A stretch of DNA of 29,422 nt from Bacteroidota bacterium (GTDB lineage Bacteria > Bacteroidota > Bacteroidia > Flavobacteriales > Weeksellaceae), in contig JAEWZO010000013.1 of the NCBI GenBank assembly GCA_023458415.1, positions 1 to 29,422 on the forward strand. Reading direction: 5' to 3'. The notes under the pieces were generated by a model. The model had not been told where the DNA came from, searched no databases, and saw only the letters and a program-made list of their open reading frames with translations. This document shows positions 1-8,355 of the stretch, in pieces. Position 1 is the first letter of the stretch. Each line of letters begins with the position of its first letter. The translations under genes and the position numbers were made by a program.

Positions 1-2
1 TT

Positions 3-1076
3 GATCTGTTCGGAAGCAAACCAAAAATCAAAGAACTTCATTTGGGAGGCGGAACACCTACTTTTTTCTCTCCCGAAAATCTGAAAATTTTACTGGAAGG
101 AATTTTTGCCAAAGCAGAAATTGCTGAAAATCCCGAATTCAGTTTTGAAGGTCATCCTAACAATACGACCAGGGAACATCTTCAGACCCTGTTTGATTTA
201 GGATTCAGGCGCTGCAGTTTCGGTGTTCAGGATTATGATCCGCAGGTGCAGAAAGCCATCAACAGAATTCAGCCGTTTGAAAATGTAGAAAAAGTAACAG
301 AGTGGGCCAGAGAAATAGGTTACAAAAGTATTTCGCATGATTTGGTTTTCGGATTACCGCATCAAACCTGGGAAAAAATGGAACATACCATCCGCAAAAC
401 CATGGAACTGAAACCTGACCGTCTTGCGTTTTATTCCTACGCACACGTGCCGTGGATCAAAGGTGTCGGACAACGCGGCTTCGATGAAAACGACCTTCCG
501 AGTGGTGAAGAAAAACGCAGACTGTACGAAAACGGAAAACAGCTTTTGGAAGAACTTGGTTACCGTGAAGTTGGGATGGATCATTTTTCTTTGGAGCACG
601 ATGATCTGTACCAAAGCATGCTGAACGGCAAAATTCACCGCAATTTCATGGGCTACTCATCCAGCAAAACGCAGCTGATGGTAGGTTTGGGAATGTCGGC
701 AATTTCCGATTCGTGGTATGCGTTTGCTCAGAATGAAAAAACTGTGGAAGACTATCAGAAAAGAGTGGAAGAAGGCAAAATTCCGGTATTCCGCGGTCAT
801 ATGCTGGATGAAGAAGATCTCATCATCCGACAGCATATCCTGAATCTGATGTGCCGACTGGAAACTTCCTGGGATGCGCAAAATTTCGTTCCGGAACTAG
901 AAAGTTCGCTTGATCAGCTTAAAGAAATGGAGGATGACGGTTTGGTTAAAATTTCCGAAGGTTCAATAACCATAACTGAAAAGGGGAGAGCATTCACAAG
1001 AAATGTCGCAATGACTTTTGATTTAAGAATGCTTCGTAACAAACCGGAAACCAGAATATTCTCGATGACGGTATAA
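3..1076 (+). CDS. hemN: Oxygen-independent coproporphyrinogen III dehydrogenase HemN, 5'-truncated
   Basis: Radical-SAM enzyme of heme biosynthesis that oxidatively decarboxylates coproporphyrinogen III to protoporphyrinogen IX without oxygen. The frame is open from base 3, so the gene enters from outside the window; the TTG at 42 is an internal leucine codon, not a start. About 357 C-terminal residues are visible. They include the GGGTPTFF loop, the DLVFGLPHQT strand and the YAHVPWIKG segment, all typical of true HemN rather than HemW-like paralogues. The CxxxCxxC iron-sulfur motif should lie in the missing N-terminal part. The C-terminal region matches the HemN accessory domain and ends in a normal TAA. 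A strong hairpin terminator follows directly. Confidence in the family is high; the missing start cannot be judged. Confidence 0.93.
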   Translation, partial: DLFGSKPKIKELHLGGGTPTFFSPENLKILLEGIFAKAEIAENPEFSFEGHPNNTTREHLQTLFDLGFRRCSFGVQDYDPQVQKAINRIQPFENVEKVTEWAREIGYKSISHDLVFGLPHQTWEKMEHTIRKTMELKPDRLAFYSYAHVPWIKGVGQRGFDENDLPSGEEKRRLYENGKQLLEELGYREVGMDHFSLEHDDLYQSMLNGKIHRNFMGYSSSKTQLMVGLGMSAISDSWYAFAQNEKTVEDYQKRVEEGKIPVFRGHMLDEEDLIIRQHILNLMCRLETSWDAQNFVPELESSLDQLKEMEDDGLVKISEGSITITEKGRAFTRNVAMTFDLRMLRNKPETRIFSMTV

Positions 1077-1103
1077 AAAAAGCTGGCAAATAGCCAGCTT
1101 TTT
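1077..1103. terminator. Bidirectional intrinsic terminator between hemN and the convergent gene
   Basis: An A-rich 11-bp stem (AAAAAGCTGGC paired with GCCAGCTTTTT) encloses the 5-base loop AAATA. The 3' arm ends in a T-run on the plus strand and the 5' arm gives a T-run on the minus strand, so it can serve both hemN and the minus-strand gene that ends at 1126. Confidence 0.9.
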
Positions 1104-1125
1104 CATTCTATAAAATAGATAATAA

Positions 1126-2373
1126 TTATTCCAAAGGACGAACAAAAAATTGCCTTTCGCCGGAAATATCATATCTTGTATGTTTGGAAACGTCTTTTAC
1201 ATAGTAGGTTTTATTTTGCTCCAGATAGATCAATGAGCCGCTAGGCGGACTAACCGAATCTGCATTTACTGCAGCCCGAAATTCGTATACGATGTTACCG
1301 GCATCAAGATTTGTATCAGGGCTGTCGGAAATTACCACCCTGAAATGTGCAGCACCCAAATCGGTACTACCCTGATTACTAGATGTATTTTGAATGTAAT
1401 ACCACCTGCTGATTAGTGAATACCACCCTGTTGGATCGGTAAAAACAGCTTGCTTTATTCTTACCGTATAATTATTATCAATAACGGTGAGATTCTGATC
1501 TGTTTGACGAGGAGTATCAGAATTTGCAAAAAGTTTTCGTGCTCCCGGTGCAGCTTTTAAAGTTGCAGTTTTCCACTGTGCTCTTCCGTTTGCATCCGAT
1601 GTAAGAACTTTGCCTTCACCCTGTGTCGTATCATCCATTCTGAACGCATTACCAGGGGCAACAGACTTCACATCAAGTCTTGTTACAGGTGATTCATTGT
1701 TAATTCCCACAAGGTTATTATTCGTAATTGTCATCGTTGGCACCTTCGAGTTATTACGGATATACATTCCTCCGCTTCCGTAATCGAAGTAAGTAATTCC
1801 GCTACTTGCTCTTGGTATCAGAAAGTCTTCGTAAGCACCAGATGCATTTTTCGCCGCCATTGCAGCATTGTTTTCCATACCAAAAGTTGCTCGGCCATTT
1901 CCTCCAATAGAAAGATCTGGATCGTTTGCACTTACATGTGCCTTTGCAATTCCCACTTTACCGTTCTGGTAAATGTTTTGATTATTGTCTGTGGCAGGTG
2001 AATCGTCTGCTGCGTTTCTCCACGGTTCAATCGCAGAAAGCGTGATAGGAACCCACTTGTTAATTGCTGCAGCACCGTTAAAATAGTAATAACCTACTGA
2101 AGTAACATCAACTGTCTGACCTGCAGGTGCAGTATCAGCTTCAGAAACATAAACCAATGCACCGGTTTGAGCATCGGTGTACGTTTTTGCCCGAAGTTGA
2201 GCACCAGTTATCTGTGGTGCACGCAATCCGTCTAAAGAAGTTGTAACATCGGGTTTAACTGCAACATCAAGAGTTACTTGTGGCAAAGGAGTATTAACTC
2301 CCACTTTTCCATCAGTTTGCGCATTTATTCCTATAGCTGCAGCAACTGAAAAAACGAGTAAAATTTTTTTTAT
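1126..2373 (-). CDS. Secreted modular surface-type protein of unknown function, apparent non-ATG start
   Basis: About 415 residues if translation starts at the ATA at 2373-2371, or 392 from the first standard start in frame (GTG at 2304). The upstream frame encodes a typical Sec signal peptide, KKILLVFSVAAAIGINAQ, followed by a GKVGVNTPLP segment, so the GTG would remove the whole export signal. The N-terminal module (residues about 24-110, with TLDVAVKPD, RAPQITGAQLRAKTYT and VGYYYFNG) is of a type common in secreted Chryseobacterium proteins. A middle segment resembles tail-fibre or S74-like repeats (LVGINNESPVTRLDVKS, GEGKVLTSDANGRAQW). The C-terminal 150 residues look like a beta-rich domain I do not recognise. 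No enzyme motif or type IX secretion tail is seen. It is a single gene with its own promoter, convergent with hemN. Function unknown; attachment or surface roles would be speculation. Confidence 0.75.
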   Translation of the reverse strand: MKKILLVFSVAAAIGINAQTDGKVGVNTPLPQVTLDVAVKPDVTTSLDGLRAPQITGAQLRAKTYTDAQTGALVYVSEADTAPAGQTVDVTSVGYYYFNGAAAINKWVPITLSAIEPWRNAADDSPATDNNQNIYQNGKVGIAKAHVSANDPDLSIGGNGRATFGMENNAAMAAKNASGAYEDFLIPRASSGITYFDYGSGGMYIRNNSKVPTMTITNNNLVGINNESPVTRLDVKSVAPGNAFRMDDTTQGEGKVLTSDANGRAQWKTATLKAAPGARKLFANSDTPRQTDQNLTVIDNNYTVRIKQAVFTDPTGWYSLISRWYYIQNTSSNQGSTDLGAAHFRVVISDSPDTNLDAGNIVYEFRAAVNADSVSPPSGSLIYLEQNKTYYVKDVSKHTRYDISGERQFFVRPLE

Positions 2374-2395
2374 TTCAATTATTTTTTTTCGGCTG

Positions 2396-2425
2396 CAAAA
2401 TTACAACTTATTAACTGCTTGGCAA
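2396..2425 (-). promoter_or_regulatory. Bacteroidota-type promoter of the secreted-protein gene
   Basis: On the minus strand TTG (2425-2423) is followed after exactly 19 bases by TAATTTTG (2403-2396), matching the Bacteroidota -33/-7 consensus TTG...TAnnTTTG. The expected transcript start near 2390 leaves a leader of under 20 bases before the signal-peptide codons, and no ATG, GTG or TTG lies in that leader in the coding frame. Confidence 0.75.
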
Positions 2426-2635
2426 TCAACCTTGATAGATATTATAAATGACACTTATCAGTTTGTTTCTCAAACACCTTTTAACAGGCGATACAGGGGG
2501 AATCTCCGCTTTATGGTGGTTTGTAAAGCAGAAGAAAATCATACATCATCTCTTTCGTGATGATCTTCCAGCTTCGTACAGAATTTCGGGTCAAAAAATA
2601 GGGTGTTAATAATTCTTAATTCATTTGGAAATCAT
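2404..2635. other. Intergenic stretch without recognised content
   Basis: This region lies between two divergent genes. Apart from the minus-strand promoter at its left edge and a short weak hairpin near 2550 (ATCATC/GATGAT), I see no RNA gene or repeat. A roughly 39-codon ORF can be read on the minus strand, but nothing supports it as coding. Confidence 0.5.
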
Positions 2636-2643
2636 TATATTTG
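2636..2643 (+). promoter_or_regulatory. -7 element of the secDF promoter
   Basis: TATATTTG matches the Bacteroidota -7 consensus TAnnTTTG. It lies 34 bases before the secDF ATG. No TTG is found at the usual distance upstream, so only the -7 half is called. Confidence 0.65.
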
Positions 2644-2677
2644 CGCCCTATAATTTTAATGTTGTAAACTTTATACA

Positions 2678-5587
2678 ATGCAAGGAAAAGGACTAGTTAC
2701 ACTGGTTGCCATCATTTTGGGGATTATCTGCCTTAATGAACTGTTACCAACTTGGTACACCAGCAAAATTGAAAATCAGGCTACTGCAGTTTCAGCAGGC
2801 GATCCGGTAAAATACCAAAAGGAACTTGACAGGCTTTCTAAAGACACACTGAATCTTGGTCTTACCAAGCTTTATTACACGAAAGCAAAAGAGAAGGAGA
2901 TGAAACTAGGTCTGGATTTGAAAGGCGGTATCAACGTATTGCTGGAAATCAACCAAAGAGACCTGATTAACAACCTTACCAACTACTCGGAAAATCCTGT
3001 TTTAGTAGAAGCACTGAACAGAACTGATGAGGTACAGAAAAGTTCTACAGGTAGTTATATTGATAATTTCTTTACTCAGTTTGATGCGGTAAATAAAGAA
3101 AAAGGTACCAACCTAAAACTTGCTGATCCGGAAATTTTTGGAAATACCAATATTTCAGAAATTAAATATAACACTCCAGATAACGAAGTTCAGGAGATTG
3201 TTAAAAACAGAATCGAACTTTCAACAGGTACTGCGTATGAAGTAATCAGAACGCGTATCGACAAGATGGGTGTTGTGCAGCCGAACGTACAGAGAGTACC
3301 AGGAACCGGAAGAATTTCTGTGGAAATGCCGGGGATGAATGATGTCGACCGTGTAAAGAAAATGCTTGCCACATCCGCAAAACTTCAGTTCTGGGAAGTA
3401 CAGCAAATTAACGAGATTTATCCTTATTTCGAAACACTTTCAACGGCGGTTGCTGCAAAAGGAGATTCTATGGGTGTGGCAAAAAACACCAATCTTCTGA
3501 ATTTGCTTCAATTGAATTCTTTGAGAAATGCAGGTGTTGCAAACATCAAAATTTCTGACACAGCTGCAATCAACAAAATTCTAAAATCTAAAATCGCTCA
3601 AGATCTTCGTCCGTCCAACATCAAATACACCAAATTCATGTGGGGCTACAAGCCGGAACTAGGTGACGAAAGCAATCTTACACTTTATGCGATTCGCAGC
3701 AACATCAGCCAGAAAGCTCCGGTAGACGGCGCCGTGGAAACTGCAAGAATCAACTACGATGAGTTGGGTAGAATTGTGGTAGATATGCAGATGGACTCCA
3801 AAGGCGCAAAAGAATGGAAAACAATGACGGAGAAAAACGTAAATAGACCAGTTGCGGTTACTTTGGATGAAGTGGTTTATACAGCACCAAACGTAAACGA
3901 GCCAATCCCGAACGGAAGAACACAGATTTCCGGTAACTTCTCTCAGGATGAGGCGCAGGATTTGGTGAATGTTTTGGGTGCAGGTAAACTTCCGGCAGGT
4001 GCAAAAATTGTTCAGGCCGAAGTTGTAGGACCATCTTTGGGAGCTGAATCTATTCAGTCCGGACTTTGGTCTTTCATTATCGCATTTATTATCATGGTAA
4101 TTTACTTGGTTTTCTATTACGGTGGAGCTGGTATTTATGCTGTAATTGCGATGGTTCTGAATCTTTTCTTCCTGATGGGAATTATGGATTCCGTAGATGC
4201 CACTTTAACGCTTCCTGGTATTGCGGGTATCGTACTTTCGATGGCGATGGCAATTGATGCGAACGTAATTGTTTACGAAAGAACCAAAGAAGAACTTTTC
4301 TTAGGAAAAAATATTAAAGAAGCATATAAAGAAGGTTTCAACTTCTCGCTTTCCGCGATTATTGACGGTAACATTACCTCTTTACTTACAGCAATTGTAT
4401 TGTATATTTTCGGTACAGGACCAATCAAAGGTTTCGCCGTTACTTTAGGTATTGGTATCATCATGTCGATGTTTACGTGTGTACTTCTTACAAGAATTAT
4501 GATTTTCAACCGTCTTCAGAAAGGAAAAGGACTTTCTGTTTGGACACCGATGACCAAAAATTTCTTTAGAAATACATGGTTCGATTTTATCGGAAAAAGA
4601 AAATACGCATATATTATTTCTGCAGTTATTATCCTTGTTGCTCTTGGATCAATTATTACATCCGGCTTCAAATTCGGTGTGGATTTTAACGGTGGTAGAA
4701 GTTATGTAGTTCGTTTTGACAGAGATGTTAATTCTGAAGATGCAGATGCAAGTTTGCAGAAGCAGTTTGTAATTAATGGTGAAGAAAGCGCAGTTGATGT
4801 GAAAACTTTCGGAACAGCCAACCAATTGAAAATTACAACTGACTATAAAGTAGATCAGGAAAGCCTGGAAGCGGATCAGGAAGTGGAACAGAAGCTTTTT
4901 GAAGGTCTGAAAACTTACCTTCCGGCGAATGCGTCACTTCAAGGGTTTAAAGATTCCGGTTCAAATTACGGTATCATCAGTTCCGTGAAAGTAGGACCAA
5001 CTGTTGCAGACGATATTAAAACCGGTGGTTTCCTTGCTTGTGCCATTGCACTGATCGGTATTTTCCTCTACATCCTTTTCAGATTTAAGAGATGGCAGTT
5101 TTCAACAGGAGCAATTGCTTCACTTGTTCACGATGCCATTGTAATTCTGGGTGCATACTCACTTCTGAAAAATATTATGCCTTTCAACATGGAGGTGAAT
5201 CAGGATTTCATCGCGGCGATTCTTACCGTTTTGGGTTACTCCATCAACGATACCGTAATTATCTTCGACAGAATCCGTGAATATCTGAACGAGAAAAAAG
5301 CTCTTACGCTAAAAGGTCTCTTCAACGATTCTATTTCAAGTACGTTGGGTAGAACCTTTAACACGGCGTTCCTTACTTTCCTTGTAATTTTGGCCATCTT
5401 TATTTTCGGTGGTGAAAATCTTAGAGGATTTATGTTTGCGTTGTTAATTGGTGTTGGTTTCGGTACGTATTCAACGTGGTTCATCGCTTCTGCGGTATCC
5501 TACGATTTACTGAAGAAAAAAGGTATCGAAGGAACCAAAAAAGACCTTATCAAAGAAAAAAAACCGGTAGAAGAAGAAACAGCTTAA
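2678..5587 (+). CDS. secDF: Fused protein translocase subunit SecDF
   Basis: Inner-membrane RND-type protein that uses the proton gradient to help pull preproteins through SecYEG on the periplasmic side. At 969 residues it is a SecD-SecF fusion, as is usual in Bacteroidota. The SecD half begins with one membrane segment (residues about 6-25), then LGLDLKGG (77-84), a large periplasmic P1 domain, and a membrane bundle with MAIDANVIVYERTKEE. The SecF half has its own first membrane segment, then GVDFNGG, and a bundle with GYSINDTVIIFDRIRE. The conserved D and R residues of the proton path are present in both halves. The hydrophilic C-terminal tail is rich in K and E. The gene is monocistronic, with a -7 element upstream and a strong terminator downstream. 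No defect seen. Confidence 0.97.
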   Translation: MQGKGLVTLVAIILGIICLNELLPTWYTSKIENQATAVSAGDPVKYQKELDRLSKDTLNLGLTKLYYTKAKEKEMKLGLDLKGGINVLLEINQRDLINNLTNYSENPVLVEALNRTDEVQKSSTGSYIDNFFTQFDAVNKEKGTNLKLADPEIFGNTNISEIKYNTPDNEVQEIVKNRIELSTGTAYEVIRTRIDKMGVVQPNVQRVPGTGRISVEMPGMNDVDRVKKMLATSAKLQFWEVQQINEIYPYFETLSTAVAAKGDSMGVAKNTNLLNLLQLNSLRNAGVANIKISDTAAINKILKSKIAQDLRPSNIKYTKFMWGYKPELGDESNLTLYAIRSNISQKAPVDGAVETARINYDELGRIVVDMQMDSKGAKEWKTMTEKNVNRPVAVTLDEVVYTAPNVNEPIPNGRTQISGNFSQDEAQDLVNVLGAGKLPAGAKIVQAEVVGPSLGAESIQSGLWSFIIAFIIMVIYLVFYYGGAGIYAVIAMVLNLFFLMGIMDSVDATLTLPGIAGIVLSMAMAIDANVIVYERTKEELFLGKNIKEAYKEGFNFSLSAIIDGNITSLLTAIVLYIFGTGPIKGFAVTLGIGIIMSMFTCVLLTRIMIFNRLQKGKGLSVWTPMTKNFFRNTWFDFIGKRKYAYIISAVIILVALGSIITSGFKFGVDFNGGRSYVVRFDRDVNSEDADASLQKQFVINGEESAVDVKTFGTANQLKITTDYKVDQESLEADQEVEQKLFEGLKTYLPANASLQGFKDSGSNYGIISSVKVGPTVADDIKTGGFLACAIALIGIFLYILFRFKRWQFSTGAIASLVHDAIVILGAYSLLKNIMPFNMEVNQDFIAAILTVLGYSINDTVIIFDRIREYLNEKKALTLKGLFNDSISSTLGRTFNTAFLTFLVILAIFIFGGENLRGFMFALLIGVGFGTYSTWFIASAVSYDLLKKKGIEGTKKDLIKEKKPVEEETA

Positions 5588-5601
5588 TCTACTCAGAATA
5601 C

Positions 5602-5633
5602 AAAATGTCTCCGAAATTCGGGGACATTTTTTT
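5602..5633 (+). terminator. Intrinsic terminator of secDF
   Basis: A 12-bp stem (AAAATGTCTCCG paired with CGGGGACATTTT, one T-G pair) encloses the 5-base loop AAATT and ends in a run of seven T. It starts 15 bases after the secDF stop. Confidence 0.92.
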
Positions 5634-5658
5634 ATGTTTAAATGTCTAAATTCGCAGG

Positions 5659-6882
5659 ATGAAAAAAAATCAGAAATCGGCTGCTATCGGTTTTATCTTC
5701 ATTACGCTTCTGATTGATATTACCGGATGGGGAATTGTAATTCCCGTAGTTCCGCAGCTGATCCAGGAACTGATTCATAACGACGATCTCAGCGTTGCTT
5801 CGCAGTACGGCGGTTGGTTGAGTTTTGTCTACGCATCCATGCAGTTTGTTTTCGCTTCTGTTTTAGGTGGGTTGAGCGATAAATATGGACGCCGTCCGAT
5901 CATTCTTTTTTCACTGTTGGGCTTTTCCATAAATTTTATGATTCAGGCATTGGCGCCAACCATTTTTTGGCTGTTTGTCGGACGAATTTTCTCCGGAATT
6001 ACCGGCGCAAGTATCACAACGGCAAGCGCATACATCGCCGATATTTCCACAGATGAAGACCGCGCAAAAAATTTCGGAATGATCGGAGCTGCTTTTGGTT
6101 TAGGCTTTATCATTGGTCCGGTTTTAGGTGGCGTTCTGGGTTCTTATGGTTCAAGAGTTCCTTTCTATGCGGCTTCTATTTTATGTTTAGTGAATTTTCT
6201 TTACGGAATTTTTGTGCTTCCCGAAAGTCTTGAAAAAGAAAACCGACGTCCGTTCAATTGGCGCCGAGCAAATCCGGTCGGATCATTGCTTCAGCTTAAA
6301 AGGTATCCACAAATTCTTGGACTGATTGTCGCAATGATTTTTATTTATATCGCCGGACACGCAGTACAGACCAACTGGACGTATTTTACAATGTACAAAT
6401 TCAACTGGACAGAGAAACTCGTAGGAATTTCTCTCGGTGTTACAGGTTTGATGGCTGCGTTGGTCCAGGGATATTTAATTCGGTTCATTCAGCCAAAAAT
6501 CGGGAACGAAAAAAGTATCATCTACGGTTTAATGCTGTATGCAATTGGGATGATTCTCTTCGCATTTGCGAACGAAAGCTGGATGATGTTTGCCTTTCTT
6601 ATTCCGTATGGTTTGGGCGGAATTGCAGGTCCTGCGATACAATCCGTGATTTCGGGAGAAGTTCCGAAAAACGAACAGGGCGAACTGCAGGGAGCTTTGG
6701 CCAGTTTGGTAAGTTTAACTTCCATTGTTGGACCGCCATTAATGACGCAAACATTTTACTACTTCACACACGGTTCGGCACCGTTTCTTTTTCCGGGAGC
6801 GCCGTTTTTCCTGGCTTTTATCTTAATGGTCATCAGTGCTTTCATTGCACATTACACTTTTTCGAAAAAGAGAAAATTTTAG
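5659..6882 (+). CDS. MFS transporter of the TCR/Tet (DHA1) family
   Basis: Inner-membrane drug/proton antiporter of the 12-helix DHA1 group. It has 407 residues. The loop after helix 2 carries the antiporter motif GGLSDKYGRRP (motif A), and the N-terminal half ends in the FIIGPVLGGVLGSYG segment that resembles motif C of exporters. TetA-like features are the opening DITGWGIVIPVVPQL and the central basic loop near RRPFNWRRANPVGSLLQL. Chromosomal genes of this type are widespread in Flavobacteriia and usually have no proven substrate, so tetracycline export should not be assumed. It precedes the tatA-like gene by 62 bases in the same direction and could share a transcript with it. No truncation or odd codon use is seen. 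Confidence 0.88.
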   Translation: MKKNQKSAAIGFIFITLLIDITGWGIVIPVVPQLIQELIHNDDLSVASQYGGWLSFVYASMQFVFASVLGGLSDKYGRRPIILFSLLGFSINFMIQALAPTIFWLFVGRIFSGITGASITTASAYIADISTDEDRAKNFGMIGAAFGLGFIIGPVLGGVLGSYGSRVPFYAASILCLVNFLYGIFVLPESLEKENRRPFNWRRANPVGSLLQLKRYPQILGLIVAMIFIYIAGHAVQTNWTYFTMYKFNWTEKLVGISLGVTGLMAALVQGYLIRFIQPKIGNEKSIIYGLMLYAIGMILFAFANESWMMFAFLIPYGLGGIAGPAIQSVISGEVPKNEQGELQGALASLVSLTSIVGPPLMTQTFYYFTHGSAPFLFPGAPFFLAFILMVISAFIAHYTFSKKRKF

Positions 6883-6944
6883 GAGTAGTAACTTTCTAAA
6901 ATGATTAAACTGGCTTTTCGTCAACATTTTTGTAATATTGCAAT

Positions 6945-7268
6945 ATGGAACTGAGTATTGGCGAAATGCTTCTGATTGCTTTGGCAATCGTTGTTTTGTT
7001 CGGACCGGATAAACTTCCGCAAATTGCGCGCGATTTAGGGCAGGGTGTGCGCAAAATGCGCGGCGCCATGGAAGATGTGAAGACCGAAATTATGAAGGAA
7101 ACCGATAATCCTGTTGCCGAGATTAAACGCGAAATTGATAAGGTGAAAGATGCCGCGAAAGAATTTAATCCGGTGGAAAATATCAAGAAAGACATTCTTT
7201 CGGAACCTCCAAAACCAAAGGAAAACCTTGCCGAAAACGACAGTTACGAAGGTCCAGTAAGCCGATAA
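6945..7268 (+). CDS. tatA: Twin-arginine translocase TatA/TatB family subunit
   Basis: Small membrane protein of the Tat system that, with TatC, exports folded proteins. It has 107 residues: an N-terminal membrane helix (about 5-18), the hinge F19-G20-P21, and an amphipathic helix beginning DKLPQIARDLGQGVRKM. A long charged cytoplasmic tail follows, with helical KREIDKVKDAAKEF. The tail length and charge are between TatA and TatB, and Bacteroidota usually have TatA-like proteins only, so I call it TatA/B with tatA as the likeliest symbol. The stop lies one base before the start of the PAP2 gene, so those two genes are almost certainly co-transcribed. tatC is 10 kb away on the other strand. 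Confidence 0.85.
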   Translation: MELSIGEMLLIALAIVVLFGPDKLPQIARDLGQGVRKMRGAMEDVKTEIMKETDNPVAEIKREIDKVKDAAKEFNPVENIKKDILSEPPKPKENLAENDSYEGPVSR

Positions 7269-7269
7269 T

Positions 7270-7854
7270 ATGCACGAAGTTTTACAGGAAGATCAGGAAC
7301 TTTTTCTTTACCTTAATAATTTGGGCGACCGCAGGTTTGATAATTTCTGGCTGATGGTTTCCGAAACATGGATTTGGGTACCGCTTTACGTTATTTTCCT
7401 TTATCTTCTTTACAAACAATACAAGCTCAAAAACCTGTTGTATATCCTTGTTTTTATTGCCTTGGGTGTTACTGTTTCAGATCAGCTTTCCGGGATTTTT
7501 AAATACGGAATTGCGCGGCTTCGTCCATGCCATGAACCCGGGCTGGAAGACTTAATGCGCGAAGTAAAATGTGGAGGACAGTTTGGTTTTTATTCAGCAC
7601 ACGCTTCCAATACCTTTTTTATTGCGACTTTTATGAGCATCATGCTCAGAAATAAACTGAAATTTTTACCGTGGATTCTTTTCGCATGGGCCGCAATGGT
7701 TTCGTACAGCCGTATTTATCTGGGTGTTCATTATCCTGCAGATATTATCATGGGCGGTGCAATGGGATTTTTAATCGGCGGATTTTTCGCCACGTTAAGT
7801 TTGAAAGTAATTCACAAAAGAAAAATTTCACAAAACCTAGCTTCGCGAAACTAA
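7270..7854 (+). CDS. PAP2 superfamily membrane phosphatase
   Basis: Membrane phosphatase of the type 2 phosphatidic acid phosphatase family, which dephosphorylates lipid phosphates such as undecaprenyl or phosphatidylglycerol phosphate. It has 194 residues and about five or six membrane helices. All three active-site motifs are visible: K78-x6-R85-P86, a S109-A110-H111 core (normally SGH, with Ala replacing Gly) and S147-R148-x5-H154-x3-D158. The histidines that form the phospho-enzyme and activate it are kept, so it should be active. It follows the tatA-like gene with one base between. Its 3' end overlaps the convergent rlmH gene by 4 bases. The substrate is not evident from the sequence; an undecaprenyl-pyrophosphate role is possible but unproven. 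Confidence 0.88.
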   Translation: MHEVLQEDQELFLYLNNLGDRRFDNFWLMVSETWIWVPLYVIFLYLLYKQYKLKNLLYILVFIALGVTVSDQLSGIFKYGIARLRPCHEPGLEDLMREVKCGGQFGFYSAHASNTFFIATFMSIMLRNKLKFLPWILFAWAAMVSYSRIYLGVHYPADIIMGGAMGFLIGGFFATLSLKVIHKRKISQNLASRN

Positions 7855-8324
7855 TCGTTATGATAGGGTTTTCCCTGTAGAATCTGATCTGCGCGGTAAA
7901 GCTGCTCTGCAATAAAGAGCCGAATCATCTGATGCGTGAAAGTCATTTTCGATAAAGAAATTTTTTCATTAGCACGCTTGTAAATTTCATCTGAAAATCC
8001 ATATGCGCCGCCAATAAAGAGTACAACTCTTTTAATTGAAGCGTTCATCCAAATATCAATTTTCAGGGCAAATTCTCGACTGGTAAACTGTTTCCCTTTT
8101 TCATCCAGCAGAATTATATAGTCGGATTTTTCGGTGTGGCTCAGAAAAAGTTTTGCCTCTTCTTTCTTAAGTAAATCGGGACTGAGATTTCTGGCATGCT
8201 TCACATCAGCAATTTCCGTGATTTCAAAATTCCAGTGTTTTGGAAGGCGACTTTGGTAATATTTTACGCGGTTTTCTATTTCGCGGTCATCTGTTTTTCC
8301 GATGTATACCAAATTGATTCTCAT
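7851..8324 (-). CDS. rlmH: 23S rRNA (pseudouridine1915-N3)-methyltransferase RlmH
   Basis: SPOUT methyltransferase that uses S-adenosylmethionine to methylate pseudouridine 1915 in helix 69 of 23S rRNA in the assembled ribosome. It has 157 residues, the normal length. Visible family marks are the start MRINLVYIGKT, LLDEKGKQFTSREFA, the cofactor-binding FIGGAYGFS loop, and the C-terminal MTFTHQMIRLFIAEQLYRA that forms the trefoil knot. It reads against the PAP2 gene and shares its last four bases with it (7851-7854). It is divergent from the yihY-like gene across 31 bases, with a compact symmetric promoter pair between them. Confidence 0.96.
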   Translation of the reverse strand: MRINLVYIGKTDDREIENRVKYYQSRLPKHWNFEITEIADVKHARNLSPDLLKKEEAKLFLSHTEKSDYIILLDEKGKQFTSREFALKIDIWMNASIKRVVLFIGGAYGFSDEIYKRANEKISLSKMTFTHQMIRLFIAEQLYRADQILQGKPYHND

Positions 8325-8328
8325 TTCT

Positions 8329-8349
8329 TATATTTGTTCTGCAAATATA
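8329..8349. promoter_or_regulatory. Face-to-face divergent -7 elements forming an inverted repeat
   Basis: TATATTTG on the plus strand (8329-8336) and the same octamer on the minus strand (8349-8342) form a perfect 8-bp inverted repeat around TTCTG. Each matches TAnnTTTG. The plus-strand copy would serve the yihY-like gene (ATG at 8356) and the minus-strand copy rlmH (ATG at 8324). Expected transcript starts lie within or beside the opposite element. No clear TTG is found at the -33 positions. Confidence 0.65.
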
Positions 8350-8355
8350 GTCTGA

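Noticed and set aside
42..1076. hemN starting at the TTG at 42
   Set aside because: The frame is open to base 3 and the residues upstream continue the family sequence, so the TTG is an internal leucine codon of a gene cut by the window edge.
1126..2373. Type IX secretion cargo
   Set aside because: The C-terminus lacks a recognisable T9SS sorting domain; only a Sec signal peptide is seen.
2440..2570. Minus-strand ORF of about 39 codons between the surface-protein gene and secDF
   Set aside because: No recognisable domain, no promoter-start arrangement and no conservation evidence; likely chance.
5659..6882. Tetracycline resistance gene
   Set aside because: It belongs to the same MFS family, but chromosomal members of this kind are common and the substrate cannot be read from the sequence.
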